A stretch of 64,000 nt of DNA from Cerina litoralis (GTDB taxonomy: Bacteria > Bacteroidota > Bacteroidia > Flavobacteriales > Flavobacteriaceae), in the NCBI GenBank assembly GCA_022008415.1, contig JAIRBC010000012.1, positions 1 to 64,000 on the forward strand, given 5' to 3'. Shown here piece after piece: positions 55,091 to 63,723 of the stretch. Each line of letters opens with the position of its first letter. The first letter of the stretch is position 1. The notes under the pieces were generated by a model. It was not told where the DNA came from and did no database searches. It saw only the letters and a program-made list of their open reading frames with translations. The position numbers and the translations under genes are program-made.

Positions 55091-56137
55091 ATGAAATACA
55101 CTATCTCTGTTATTCTGACCCTACTAATTCTCTCTTCCTGTGGTAAATCGGAAAAAAAACCTCAATTTTCTTCTGTCGTTGTAAAGACTATTTATGAGGA
55201 TTCCTTGAGCATTCGAGCCATTGAGATCATGGCTGGAAGTTTGGCGTTTGCCGCTAATAATGGGAAGTTTGGTGCTGTAGACCTGAAAACAGATCAAGTA
55301 CGTACCAGTGAACAAAAATACGACACTATTTTACCAGAGTTTAGGGCGGTGGCCCATACGGCGACCGATTTTTTTATGCTGTCCGTTGGAAACCCGGCGT
55401 TGCTTTATAAAACAGGGAATCAAGGAAAAATGGAGTTGGTCTATAAAGAAGAAGGAGAAGGTGTATTTTACGATGCGATGCACTTTTGGAACGACAGGGA
55501 AGGAATTGCAGTTGGGGATAGTCGTGCGGTTGGTAGCGGAGGCAACTGCCTGTCCATTATTATTACCCGCAACGGGGGCAATACGTGGAGGAAACTGGAT
55601 TGTTCCTCGCTACCAAGAGGAATTGAAGGCGAGGGAGCTTTTGCGGCCAGCAATACCAATATTGCGACGATTGGGGACAAAACTTGGATCGCTACCACGA
55701 GTAGCAGAATTTACTTTTCCGGGGATAAGGGAAAAACATGGGAGGTATTTACAACACCAATTGTTGGAGACGAACCTACCGAAGGGATATATTCTATAGA
55801 CTTCTACGATGAACTATTGGGGGTGGCCATTGGCGGGGATTATACAAAACCAGACAACACAAGGGCGAACAAGGCAATTACAAGGGATGGGGGAATGACC
55901 TGGCAATTGATCGCCGATGGTAAGGAACCCTCCTATAAGAGCTGTATCCAATTTGTTCCCGATTCTAAAGGACAAGCTTTGGTAGCCGTTGGTTTTACCG
56001 GGGTTTCATTCTCAGGGGATTCGGGGGTACATTGGAAAAAACTATCCAAAGAGCCGTTTTTTACTTTCCGTTTTTTGAACGATTCCATTGCTTATGCGGC
56101 TGGAAAAGGAAGGATCTCTAAATTGACCTTTCGCTAA
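55091..56137 (+). CDS. YCF48/BNR-type beta-propeller lipoprotein
   Basis: A 348-residue exported lipoprotein. ATG 55091 gives the signal MKYTISVILTLLILSSCGKS, with the lipid Cys. The body is a beta propeller with repeated Asp-box-like turns: NGGNTWRKL, SGDKGKTWEVF, RDGGMTWQLI and SGDSGVHWKKL. Relatives are labelled oxidoreductase or photosystem II assembly-like, without a proven role. The gene is convergent with the second ECF module. An upstream TTG at 55082 is not needed. Confidence 0.85.
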   Translation: MKYTISVILTLLILSSCGKSEKKPQFSSVVVKTIYEDSLSIRAIEIMAGSLAFAANNGKFGAVDLKTDQVRTSEQKYDTILPEFRAVAHTATDFFMLSVGNPALLYKTGNQGKMELVYKEEGEGVFYDAMHFWNDREGIAVGDSRAVGSGGNCLSIIITRNGGNTWRKLDCSSLPRGIEGEGAFAASNTNIATIGDKTWIATTSSRIYFSGDKGKTWEVFTTPIVGDEPTEGIYSIDFYDELLGVAIGGDYTKPDNTRANKAITRDGGMTWQLIADGKEPSYKSCIQFVPDSKGQALVAVGFTGVSFSGDSGVHWKKLSKEPFFTFRFLNDSIAYAAGKGRISKLTFR

Positions 56138-56152
56138 TCTCTGTTGATTTTT

Positions 56153-56605
56153 TTAATTTTTATCATCCCGACTGCGTCTAAATTGTTTTATGAGCTGACG
56201 TTTAAAATCGTCTTCTGTCTTGATCAATAAAAATGTTTTTTTGGCCGTAAGCGCCTTGCTCAATTTTGCGTAAAGATCTTTTTCCAATCTCTGTTGATCG
56301 CCCTTTAAATTGATGTAGGAGAGGAGTAGTTCGCTTGCTTCTTTTTCGGAGAGACTCCCCATATCCCGCATTTTTCTACGTATTTCGCCCCATTCCTTTT
56401 CCCGAAGGGCATTCATTTGGTCTTCGTATTCATTGTAGATGGGCCAAAATATTTGGGCTTCCTTGCTGGTCAGGTCCAAATGATCCGTTATGTATGCGAC
56501 CTTTAAGGCTTTTATCTTATCCTTGTTAAACTTATTCTGCCCGTAAAAGGTTAGCGTTCCCAACAGAAAAATGGCTATGGTCACGATTCTTTTTGTCTTA
56601 TTCAT
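56153..56605 (-). CDS. Secreted helical protein (Spy/CpxP-like sensor candidate)
   Basis: A 150-residue exported protein (signal ending LTFYGQ). It is almost wholly helical and highly charged: LTSKEAQIFWPIYNEYEDQM resembles the LTxxQ-type packing of Spy/CpxP relatives, followed by KDLYAKLSKALTAKK. It overlaps the upstream anti-sigma candidate by 8 nt. In this context it may be a periplasmic stress-linked chaperone or sensor. Confidence 0.75.
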   Translation of the reverse strand: MNKTKRIVTIAIFLLGTLTFYGQNKFNKDKIKALKVAYITDHLDLTSKEAQIFWPIYNEYEDQMNALREKEWGEIRRKMRDMGSLSEKEASELLLSYINLKGDQQRLEKDLYAKLSKALTAKKTFLLIKTEDDFKRQLIKQFRRSRDDKN

Positions 56606-57125
56606 TGTAATTCAAGTTTAGTTCTTCCAAATCGTCCGTGTTGTTGTCCAAATAATCCAGAATGGCTGCATCTTGGATTTGGTCGTTCAAAACATCATTG
56701 ATTTCCAATTGGTCTATGGGAAACATTTCCGCAATTTCGTAAGAGCTCATATCCAATTCGTTGATTTGAAAGTAGTTTTCAATGTCCTGTGATGCCAGAT
56801 CACTGAAGGTCGGTGGTTTTTCTAAGGATAATCTCAATCCAAAGAACAACAGTAGTCCTGCAGCAACCGCGGTAGCGGTATAATATATTTTCCTATAAGG
56901 GTGCAATTGTACGACCTTGATTTCCCTCTTATCCGATCTTTCGAGTATTTTTTTATTCAGGTTTTCAAAATATCCTTCGGGCACTTTAAACCCTTCATCT
57001 TTTGGAAATGCTTTTGCATTGGAAGAACCGCTTGTCGGGGGGATCCTTTCCAAAATTTTATGGGTAACCCCCTCAAAATAGTGTTCTGGCACCTTGAAAC
57101 CGGAATTTTTGTTAGTTTTTTTCAT
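56598..57125 (-). CDS. Membrane anti-sigma candidate with internal duplication
   Basis: A 175-residue single-pass protein. The cytoplasmic N-terminus has a duplicated 20-residue unit at residues 9-28 and 45-64 (GFKVPExYFExxxxKILER). A membrane segment follows (YYTATAVAAGLLLFFGL, about 77-93), then an acidic periplasmic tail ending NTDDLEELNLNYNE. The unit FKVPExYFxxL is common at the start of Bacteroidetes proteins next to ECF sigma genes. It likely binds the sigma factor encoded at 57415. Confidence 0.75.
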   Translation of the reverse strand: MKKTNKNSGFKVPEHYFEGVTHKILERIPPTSGSSNAKAFPKDEGFKVPEGYFENLNKKILERSDKREIKVVQLHPYRKIYYTATAVAAGLLLFFGLRLSLEKPPTFSDLASQDIENYFQINELDMSSYEIAEMFPIDQLEINDVLNDQIQDAAILDYLDNNTDDLEELNLNYNE

Positions 57126-57161
57126 ACGTTTATTCTTTTCAATTGCCTGGAAATAGAATAA

Positions 57162-57332
57162 TTAAAAAACCCGCCTGAATAACTGGTTGGGCAAGTTCAG
57201 AACGTCCGCAAAGCTGTGTTCTCCAATTATCTCAAAGCCTCGCGGTTTTATGCTAATTTTAGCATTGGGAAAATCCATACTCATTGCGTACCAGTTCTTT
57301 GACTGCCGATCTGCTAAATGGTTTAATCCCAT
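57162..57332 (-). CDS. Possible 56-aa protein between ECF sigma and anti-sigma genes
   Basis: An ORF starting with ATG at 57330-57332, directly after an in-frame TAG, and ending TAA at 57162. The product begins MGLNHLADRQSKNWYAMSMD, continues FPNAKISIKPRGFEIIGEHS and ends in FRRVF. Composition and codons look protein-like, and it would fill a 289-bp gap inside the operon. Against it, its 3' end shares the words of a dispersed repeat (cccgcctgaat), and no homologue is known to me. Confidence 0.33.
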   Translation of the reverse strand: MGLNHLADRQSKNWYAMSMDFPNAKISIKPRGFEIIGEHSFADVLNLPNQLFRRVF

Positions 57333-57414
57333 ATATGCCTAATTTCCTGTTGTCCAACTCCCCTTTTAAACAAAGGAACTTGGCCGATTTCTCGTTTTCT
57401 TGTCCCAAGCTAGT

Positions 57415-57957
57415 TCAATCTTCCTTTAAATATTCCTCCAATTTTTTCACGGCCAAATGGTAGGAAGCTTTAAGTCCTCCAACAGAAGTTTCCAAAATTT
57501 CGGCTATCTCGTTGTATTTTAGCGCATCGTAATACCGCATATTAAACACTAACTTCTGACGCTCCGGTAAAGTGGCGATTGCCCTTTGCAACTTTATCTG
57601 AATTTGGTCCCCTTCGAAATAAACATCGGCTTCTAGCGTACCGATCATTTTTTCCTGCAGTTCCTTATTGGCAATCCCCATTCTTTTTGATTTTGCATTT
57701 AGAAAAGTCAGTGCCTCGTTGGTCGCAATCCGATAAAGCCATGAATAGAGTTTGCTTTGCCCTTTAAATCCATCAATGTGGTTAAAGACCTTGATAAACG
57801 TATTCTGCAACACGTCATCCGCATCGTCATGGCTAAGCACTATCCTTCGGATATGCCAGTAGAGCCTTTCTTTATAGGTATTTATCAGTACCTCAAAAGC
57901 CCTCGCCTGACTATCTTTTTGCTTTAATTGATGGACTAAGGTTTCTTCTCCAACCAA
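57415..57957 (-). CDS. ECF RNA polymerase sigma factor
   Basis: A 180-residue ECF factor. Region 2 has HDDADDVLQNTFIKVF and the melting segment YSWLYRIATNEALTFLN. Region 4 has LPERQKLVFNMRYYDALKYN and EIAEILETSVGGLKASYHLA. It is followed on the same strand by the anti-sigma candidate and an exported helical protein, repeating the layout of the module at 10.9-13.5 kb. Confidence 0.93.
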   Translation of the reverse strand: MVGEETLVHQLKQKDSQARAFEVLINTYKERLYWHIRRIVLSHDDADDVLQNTFIKVFNHIDGFKGQSKLYSWLYRIATNEALTFLNAKSKRMGIANKELQEKMIGTLEADVYFEGDQIQIKLQRAIATLPERQKLVFNMRYYDALKYNEIAEILETSVGGLKASYHLAVKKLEEYLKED

Positions 57958-58194
57958 TAGAATCGACTTAAGTTTAATCTTGGACTATAAAAATAGAAAA
58001 AGGTTTATTCCCCTTCCCTAATGGATGGGAATATTTTTCCAAAATCCCAATAAATTTAGCACCAATACAGTCGTTTTAGGGTGGGTCTAATGTACACGGA
58101 GAGCCTAAAGTAGATTAAAGGACCACTAGTTGCCCTAGCAAAAAAAATAAGCGCAGTACGTCGTAAAAAAGCGACCTTTTAAATAATTTTAATA

Positions 58195-58202
58195 TAAATT
58201 TG
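58195..58202 (+). promoter_or_regulatory. -7 box of the WecA-like gene
   Basis: TAAATTTG matches TAnnTTTG, 31 nt before the ATG at 58234. No TTG is seen at the usual spacing. Confidence 0.45.
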
Positions 58203-58233
58203 TGAAATCTAGGCAAAACAACAAAATATTATA

Positions 58234-59367
58234 ATGTCATTAACTATACAAACATATCTTGCAGATATGCCAGCGGGATTTTGGTTTTTTGCATCATTCT
58301 GTATCTCCTTTTTGGTTGCTGCTATTGCTTATCCGGCAATCATATATGTGGCCTATAGAAAGGATATTATGGCTGTTCCTAGTTCCAGAAGCGCACACAC
58401 AAAAAAAGTGCCTAACCTTGGCGGGGTGGGTATTTTTATGGGTGTGTTTTTTGTGCTCGCCATGATAGGGGGCTGCTTGGGGCTCTCCGACCTTATGTTC
58501 TTAATGGCCGGACTTATCATCCTGTTTTTTTTGGGGGTAAAAGACGATTTGGTAATCCTCACGGCGGGAAAAAAGTTTGGATCTCAAATATTGGTCTCGT
58601 TGATGATCATTGTTTTAATGGACATCCGAATCCACAGCTTTGGTGGGGTGTTTGGTCTGCATGATTTGTCCTATCTTCCTTCGGTTAGTTTTACGGTTTT
58701 TGTCTTTGTCCTTTTGATCAACGCCTATAATCTTATCGATGGTATAGATGGTCTTGCCGGTAGTGTTGGACTTTTGTCCAGCTTAACCTTTGGGGTCTTT
58801 TTTGTTTCCATAGGATTAATGGAACCGGCACTGGTTTCATTTGCTTTGGTCGGTGCCTTGGTCCCCTTTCTATACTATAATTTTTCTGGTAAAAAGAAAA
58901 TGTTTATGGGAGATACGGGAACTATGATCGTCGGGTTTTTATTGGCTTATTTGTGCGTGGCCTTTATAGGCATTAACCAAAACTTAACGGTTCCCGAGAC
59001 CTTGGGAAATAGCGCCATATTGGGCATAGCCTTTGTTTTTTACCCCTTGATGGACACCCTTAGGGTTTTTGTGGTCAGGGCGTTTCAAGGCAAAAGCCCG
59101 TTTACTGCCGATAAGAACCATATACACCACCGATTGTTAAACCTAGGTTTAAATCACACCCAGAGTACCATTTTCATTGTTCTCTGCTCCATGGTCCTTG
59201 GGGTGTTGGCTTTTTATACCCAGGAACTGAATATTAATCTACAGGCCATCCTGGTCATAGCGTGCGGAATGCTTCTATTCCTTTTTCCGTACTGTTTTGA
59301 ACGCCGGGAGGGCAAGGTATATTTTTTAAAGCACTACAGGTCTCGAATTTTTGATATCAGCAATTAA
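58234..59367 (+). CDS. Undecaprenyl-phosphate HexNAc-1-phosphate transferase (WecA/MraY family)
   Basis: A 377-residue polytopic enzyme with about eleven TM segments that starts lipid-linked polysaccharide synthesis. Family motifs are VKDDLVILTAGKKFGSQIL (DD motif), INAYNLIDGIDGLAG, KKMFMGDTGTMIVGF and the cytoplasmic His cluster NHIHHRLLNLGLNHTQ. Its stop codon overlaps that of the convergent sirtuin gene (59364-59367). The sugar is probably GlcNAc, by family knowledge. Confidence 0.93.
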   Translation: MSLTIQTYLADMPAGFWFFASFCISFLVAAIAYPAIIYVAYRKDIMAVPSSRSAHTKKVPNLGGVGIFMGVFFVLAMIGGCLGLSDLMFLMAGLIILFFLGVKDDLVILTAGKKFGSQILVSLMIIVLMDIRIHSFGGVFGLHDLSYLPSVSFTVFVFVLLINAYNLIDGIDGLAGSVGLLSSLTFGVFFVSIGLMEPALVSFALVGALVPFLYYNFSGKKKMFMGDTGTMIVGFLLAYLCVAFIGINQNLTVPETLGNSAILGIAFVFYPLMDTLRVFVVRAFQGKSPFTADKNHIHHRLLNLGLNHTQSTIFIVLCSMVLGVLAFYTQELNINLQAILVIACGMLLFLFPYCFERREGKVYFLKHYRSRIFDISN

Positions 59368-60056
59368 ATTCTTTCCATCAATTCCCGGGCAAGGACCGGT
59401 ACTCCACTTACCGCATTTTGGGAAATAATGGTCAGGTTTTTAAAATCCCCGGCCGCGATGTTTGGTCTGGGGTCAACAAAATAGATAGGCGTTTTGTTGG
59501 AAATATAGTGCACTAATCCGGCCGCAGGATATACTTGCATTGAAGTTCCTATGATTATAAGTATATCTGCATTTTTGGTGATCCTAATAGCCTGGTCCAT
59601 TAAAGGGACTTCTTCTCCAAACCAAACAATATGGGGCCGTAACTGTGATCCTTTTTCACATCGATCACCCAAATGAATATCGGTTTTCCAATCCAGTATC
59701 AAGTTATTGTCCTGGGTACTCCTAGCTTTGAGCAGTTCCCCATGCAGGTGTACCACGCGCGAGCTACCGGCCCTTTCATGAAGGTCGTCGACATTCTGGG
59801 TGATTATGGCAACCTCGTAAAATTCTTCGAGTTCTGCCAGGGACAAATGGGCCTCGTTGGGCCTTACCTTTAAAAGTTGCCTTCTTCTTTGGTTATAGAA
59901 ATCCAGGACCAATTCCGGATTATTTCTAAATCCTCCTGGAGACGCCACTTCCATTACATCGTGGCCTTCCCAAAGTCCGTCTGCATCCCTAAATGTCCTA
60001 AGTCCGCTTTCGGCGCTTATTCCGGCACCGGTCAAGACTACAATTTTCTTTTTCAT
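59364..60056 (-). CDS. cobB: NAD-dependent protein deacylase (sirtuin)
   Basis: A 230-residue class III sirtuin. NAD-binding segments are LTGAGISAESGLRTFRD and ITQNVDDLHERAG, and the catalytic His is in VHLHGELL. FYNQRRRQL carries the Tyr/Arg pair of desuccinylase/demalonylase-type enzymes. The zinc-ribbon Cys residues of E. coli CobB are missing; only one Cys (GDRCEKGSQ) remains, so it is probably zinc-free. Met at 60056 fits the family start MKKKIVVLTGAG. Confidence 0.93.
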   Translation of the reverse strand: MKKKIVVLTGAGISAESGLRTFRDADGLWEGHDVMEVASPGGFRNNPELVLDFYNQRRRQLLKVRPNEAHLSLAELEEFYEVAIITQNVDDLHERAGSSRVVHLHGELLKARSTQDNNLILDWKTDIHLGDRCEKGSQLRPHIVWFGEEVPLMDQAIRITKNADILIIIGTSMQVYPAAGLVHYISNKTPIYFVDPRPNIAAGDFKNLTIISQNAVSGVPVLARELMERI

Positions 60057-60162
60057 ACTAAACCATTTATCCAAAAATACTTGTAACTTATCCTCCTGCC
60101 AAATAGGAGTTCATAAATCTCATGATTTCTATTTGGCATGTGTAAATCATTGCATTCATTAT

Positions 60163-60819
60163 ATGGTTGATCTTCAACTTTTAGAGTATTTGGAGGGATT
60201 TGTGACCACGGATCGGAAAGCCCGTTTTTTAACAGTATTGGAAGAACGGACAAAGTATCTTACGATTGCTATTGAAGATGTGTACCAAATGCACAATGCC
60301 AGTGCGGTTATTAGGACCTGTGAAGTTTTTGGTGTTCAAAATGCCCACGTTATTGAAAGCAGGTACGGAAAACGATTGGACAAGGACATCTCACTGGGCG
60401 CGGAAAAATGGGTCGATGTATTTCGATATAACGACACCTTGGAATGTATGGAAGCCCTGAGGGAAAAAGGATACAAAATCGTTGCCACCACCCCGCATCA
60501 CAATGCCAATTTATTGGCAGACTTTAAGATCGACTCGAAGATAGCGTTGTTTTTTGGAACGGAGAAGGAAGGCCTGAGCCAAACGGTATTGCATAATGCC
60601 GATTGCTTTCTAAAAATTCCCATGGTGGGATTTACGGAAAGCCTGAATATTTCGGTGTCTGCCGCGATCATTTTACAAAGTCTGACCTATAAACTCAAAC
60701 AGACACAATTGCCTTGGCGTTTGACGCCTGAAGAGAAATTGGAAAAACGTTTGGATTGGACCAAAAAATCGATCAGAAGTTTAAAAAATATAATGTCGCG
60801 GTATAAGGAGAATAAATAA
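60163..60819 (+). CDS. trmH: tRNA (guanosine-2'-O)-methyltransferase, SPOUT family
   Basis: A 218-residue enzyme methylating G18 of tRNAs. The knotted-fold motifs are NASAVIRTCEVFGV (motif 1), LFFGTEKEGLS (motif 2) and VGFTESLNISVSAAI (motif 3). The C-terminus is helical and basic (KKSIRSLKNIMSRYKENK). Met at 60163 is preferred. The Met at 60133 adds ten residues unlike the family. It diverges from the sirtuin gene. Confidence 0.92.
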   Translation: MVDLQLLEYLEGFVTTDRKARFLTVLEERTKYLTIAIEDVYQMHNASAVIRTCEVFGVQNAHVIESRYGKRLDKDISLGAEKWVDVFRYNDTLECMEALREKGYKIVATTPHHNANLLADFKIDSKIALFFGTEKEGLSQTVLHNADCFLKIPMVGFTESLNISVSAAIILQSLTYKLKQTQLPWRLTPEEKLEKRLDWTKKSIRSLKNIMSRYKENK

Positions 60820-60833
60820 GTCGCAACAATTTG

Positions 60834-61673
60834 TCATACATAAAATATGGTGGCTTCGGCCCTGCACCAAAAACGGATCGGATAATAAGTGGTTCCAATA
60901 CCTTTGGAGACGTACATTTGGGTTTCTTTGGATCTATACCATCCTTTAACATATCGGCCACTTCCTCTAGGAGTAATAAAGGGTTGCCCAAAAAATGTGA
61001 TCTGACCACCATGGGTATGTCCGCAAAGGAGAACCGTTAAATTTAATTTTAAATCTCGGTTGATCCGTTCGATATCGTCCCTATATTGGGGGCAATGGTT
61101 CAACACGATGGTTTCCATGCTTTTATCCAAATTCTTCGCCGTCGTGTAATAATCGGAGTTGGAACCAATATAATCATCCAGACCAATAACATTGATGGTT
61201 CTCCCCTTCAATTTCACCTCCAACGTCTCATTGATCAAGAGCTTTCCATTGTGCGCCTCCAATATTTTCTTGAATAAATCAATATCGACGTTTGCTTCAT
61301 ATTCCTTATTGCCCATTACGGCAATTTTTTGGATTTTTGGGTCAATAAGATTTAAGAGTTCGTTAAACACATGTAGTTTACTGGTACGGTTTACGGAATC
61401 ACCGGTAAAAAAGAGCAAGTCGGGCTGTTCTCTGTTGATTCTTTTAGCTATGGAATGATGGAAAGAACGGATTTCGTCGATATGAAGGTCGGTCAATTGT
61501 ATGGTCTTTATCTTGCCTGTATCCCTATCGGAAATATCGAACACATTCCATTGGATAATGTACCGCTCAAACCAAAAGGCGTCTAGAACCACCAGGCCGA
61601 TTATCAAAGAAAAAAATGAAAGGATTTTCAGAATAAAGTTTCTTCTGTTCACTGTTACAAATTTGCACGACAA
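60834..61673 (-). CDS. Membrane-anchored metallophosphoesterase (YkuE-like)
   Basis: A 279-residue phosphatase with an N-terminal membrane anchor (LKILSFFSLIIGLVVL). Metal-site motifs are QLTDLHIDE (DxH), FFTGDSVN (GD) and CGHTHGGQITFFG (GHxH). The usual GNH(D/E) is replaced by VMGNKEYE, losing the catalytic His. A GTG at residue 8 is an alternative start. Relatives act on UDP-diacylglucosamine-like or other phosphodiesters; the substrate here is unknown. It is convergent with trmH. Confidence 0.88.
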   Translation of the reverse strand: MSCKFVTVNRRNFILKILSFFSLIIGLVVLDAFWFERYIIQWNVFDISDRDTGKIKTIQLTDLHIDEIRSFHHSIAKRINREQPDLLFFTGDSVNRTSKLHVFNELLNLIDPKIQKIAVMGNKEYEANVDIDLFKKILEAHNGKLLINETLEVKLKGRTINVIGLDDYIGSNSDYYTTAKNLDKSMETIVLNHCPQYRDDIERINRDLKLNLTVLLCGHTHGGQITFFGQPFITPRGSGRYVKGWYRSKETQMYVSKGIGTTYYPIRFWCRAEATIFYV

Positions 61674-61780
61674 AAATCGGATCCAAAGTTACAAGAACTA
61701 AATGCTGGATTCGATATCCGTTTTTACTTTAACGAAAGATTAAGTATTTATGTTTTGGGAAAGTCAGAATGAGTAGAGGA

Positions 61781-63475
61781 TCAAGGCTTGGCCAGTTCCA
61801 GTAGAGCAATGTCAAAATCGTTGTCCAGCGTTACCTGACCGTTGGTCACTTCTACGGTTGTTTCGGAGAATGTATCGTACAACTTAGTCTTGTCCCCAAA
61901 AAAACCTTTCACCCTTAGTGATTTTTTACCTTTGGGCAAATCTAGCCCTACAACCACTTTGTCCTTGAAACTTCCATTCGTATAGGATCTGCTAAACACG
62001 TAGGGCGACCTGGACATACGATTGTGGAAACCGGCTCCAATTGCCGGATGATCATGACGAAATTTACCGAGCTTTTGCCAGTAGTGCAGGATCTTCTGCT
62101 TTTCGGACAGGCTGTCCACCGAGGCCCAATTCATGAACGACCGCAAGGTGGCATCCCCTTTGGCTCCCGCGATACTGAGACTTCTCGCGGTTTCATCACC
62201 GTAGTAGATCTGCGAAGCACCAGGGGTGAGCAATAAAATATTGGCGTCCCGGTAAGGCGATTTTCGCTCGCGATCGTAGGGTTCCATATCGTCATGGGAG
62301 GTCAAATAGTTTAGTACGCTTTTTCCTTTTAGTTTGGTTTGCAGTAGCGTACTGTACTTTTTAAAGATGGTTTCATAATCGTTATGGGCGTCCGCTTTCA
62401 ATTCAAAGTTGATAAGGCTCTTGTATCCGTAGTTAAAGTAGTCTACCTTTTTGTCCCCGAAATTAAATTCCCTACCATTGGAGATGTTATAGCCGTAAAC
62501 CTCGCCGACCATGTAAAATGGAGTACTGTCCAATACTTGGTCCGGATGTCTCTTTTTCCATGCTTGGAAGGCAAACGATGCCTCCTTGTAAAGTTCGGAC
62601 CATGCCTGTTCGTTGACGTGTTTTGCGGTATCTACCCTAAATCCATCGATGCCCAGATCGTTCACATAATCGGTTAACCACTTGATAATATAAAATCGGG
62701 GCGCTCTGGAATACCCGGTGCGCTCGAAGAACAATTGCAATTCATCTAATTCAGGACTCAACCGACCTTCTTCCTTCCATTTTGCCAGCAGGCCATCCGG
62801 GAGCTCAACCGCCTCATCGGTTTCCGTATAAATGTCGGGCAGGTTCTTCACCAGGGTGCATTCGGTGGTTGCCATATAACTGGTATAGTCGCACAAAGGA
62901 CCGGTTCGCACCCATTCCGGGGGCCAGATTGGATCTTCCTTGGTGACCGGTCCGGTATGGTTCATAACAACATCCATAAGAACACGTATACCTTTTGAGT
63001 GGGCGGTATTTACCATTTTTTCCAAGTCTTTTTTAGTGCCAAAATTGGGGTCCAATGCGGTCCAGTCCTTGGCCCAATACCCGTGATAACCATACGTTTT
63101 GCCCGTACCTTCATCGACCACCCCGTGTATCTGCTCCACTGGCGGTGAAAACCAAATTGCATTGACCCCTAGTTTTGTAAAATAGCCCTCTTCCAGTTTT
63201 TTGGTAATCCCTGCAAAATCGCCTCCCATAAAACCGCGTAGGACGCCAGTTGTATCGGTCCTTCCAAAATTTATATCATTTTCGGGATTACCGTTATAAA
63301 AGCGATCGGTCAATAAAAAATAAACATTGGCACCTTCCCATAAAAAAGGGGTGTTCTTTTTAGGTTTAGGGACGGAATCTTGCAGAACGATAGATTCTTT
63401 AAAAGGTCTATTTTTTTCTTGCTTGCAGGAAAGGAGAAAGGAGACTATTGCAATGGCAACCAGTAATTTCCGCAT
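61781..63475 (-). CDS. GH13 alpha-amylase family lipoprotein
   Basis: A 564-residue glycoside hydrolase lipoprotein (signal ending IVSFLLSCKQ). GH13 regions are DVVMNHTGP (region I), GFRVDTAKHV with the nucleophile Asp (region II), FYMVGEVYG with the acid Glu (region III) and LTSHDDME (region IV). A small beta domain ends the protein. It acts on alpha-glucans at the cell surface or in the periplasm. No SusC/SusD pair is adjacent, so the substrate cannot be refined. Confidence 0.93.
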   Translation of the reverse strand: MRKLLVAIAIVSFLLSCKQEKNRPFKESIVLQDSVPKPKKNTPFLWEGANVYFLLTDRFYNGNPENDINFGRTDTTGVLRGFMGGDFAGITKKLEEGYFTKLGVNAIWFSPPVEQIHGVVDEGTGKTYGYHGYWAKDWTALDPNFGTKKDLEKMVNTAHSKGIRVLMDVVMNHTGPVTKEDPIWPPEWVRTGPLCDYTSYMATTECTLVKNLPDIYTETDEAVELPDGLLAKWKEEGRLSPELDELQLFFERTGYSRAPRFYIIKWLTDYVNDLGIDGFRVDTAKHVNEQAWSELYKEASFAFQAWKKRHPDQVLDSTPFYMVGEVYGYNISNGREFNFGDKKVDYFNYGYKSLINFELKADAHNDYETIFKKYSTLLQTKLKGKSVLNYLTSHDDMEPYDRERKSPYRDANILLLTPGASQIYYGDETARSLSIAGAKGDATLRSFMNWASVDSLSEKQKILHYWQKLGKFRHDHPAIGAGFHNRMSRSPYVFSRSYTNGSFKDKVVVGLDLPKGKKSLRVKGFFGDKTKLYDTFSETTVEVTNGQVTLDNDFDIALLELAKP

Positions 63476-63652
63476 ATTGGTTTCAATTGATTTAAATATG
63501 CTCTAAAGCTATAAAATGATAACTGAAATAGAAAATTTCTTTTTCTAGTTTCATTGGATATAAATAGATAACCGGATTTGTTGCATCCTAATGTTTATCT
63601 CGGTCACTACGCCTCCCGTATTGGCCAAGCAAGCCATCATTGATCTGCAGCA

Positions 63653-63677
63653 TCTTTGCGAACAAGGTACGCAAAGA
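63653..63677. repeat. Inverted repeat upstream of the amylase gene
   Basis: TCTTTGCG (63653-63660) pairs with CGCAAAGA (63670-63677) around a 9-nt loop. No T-run follows, so it is not a standard terminator. The rest of 63476-63723 contains only an open frame discussed in the findings. Confidence 0.45.
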
Positions 63678-63723
63678 GGTCGATTGCTTTGTCTCGATTA
63701 ATTCTAGAACAACTTGAAACGAA

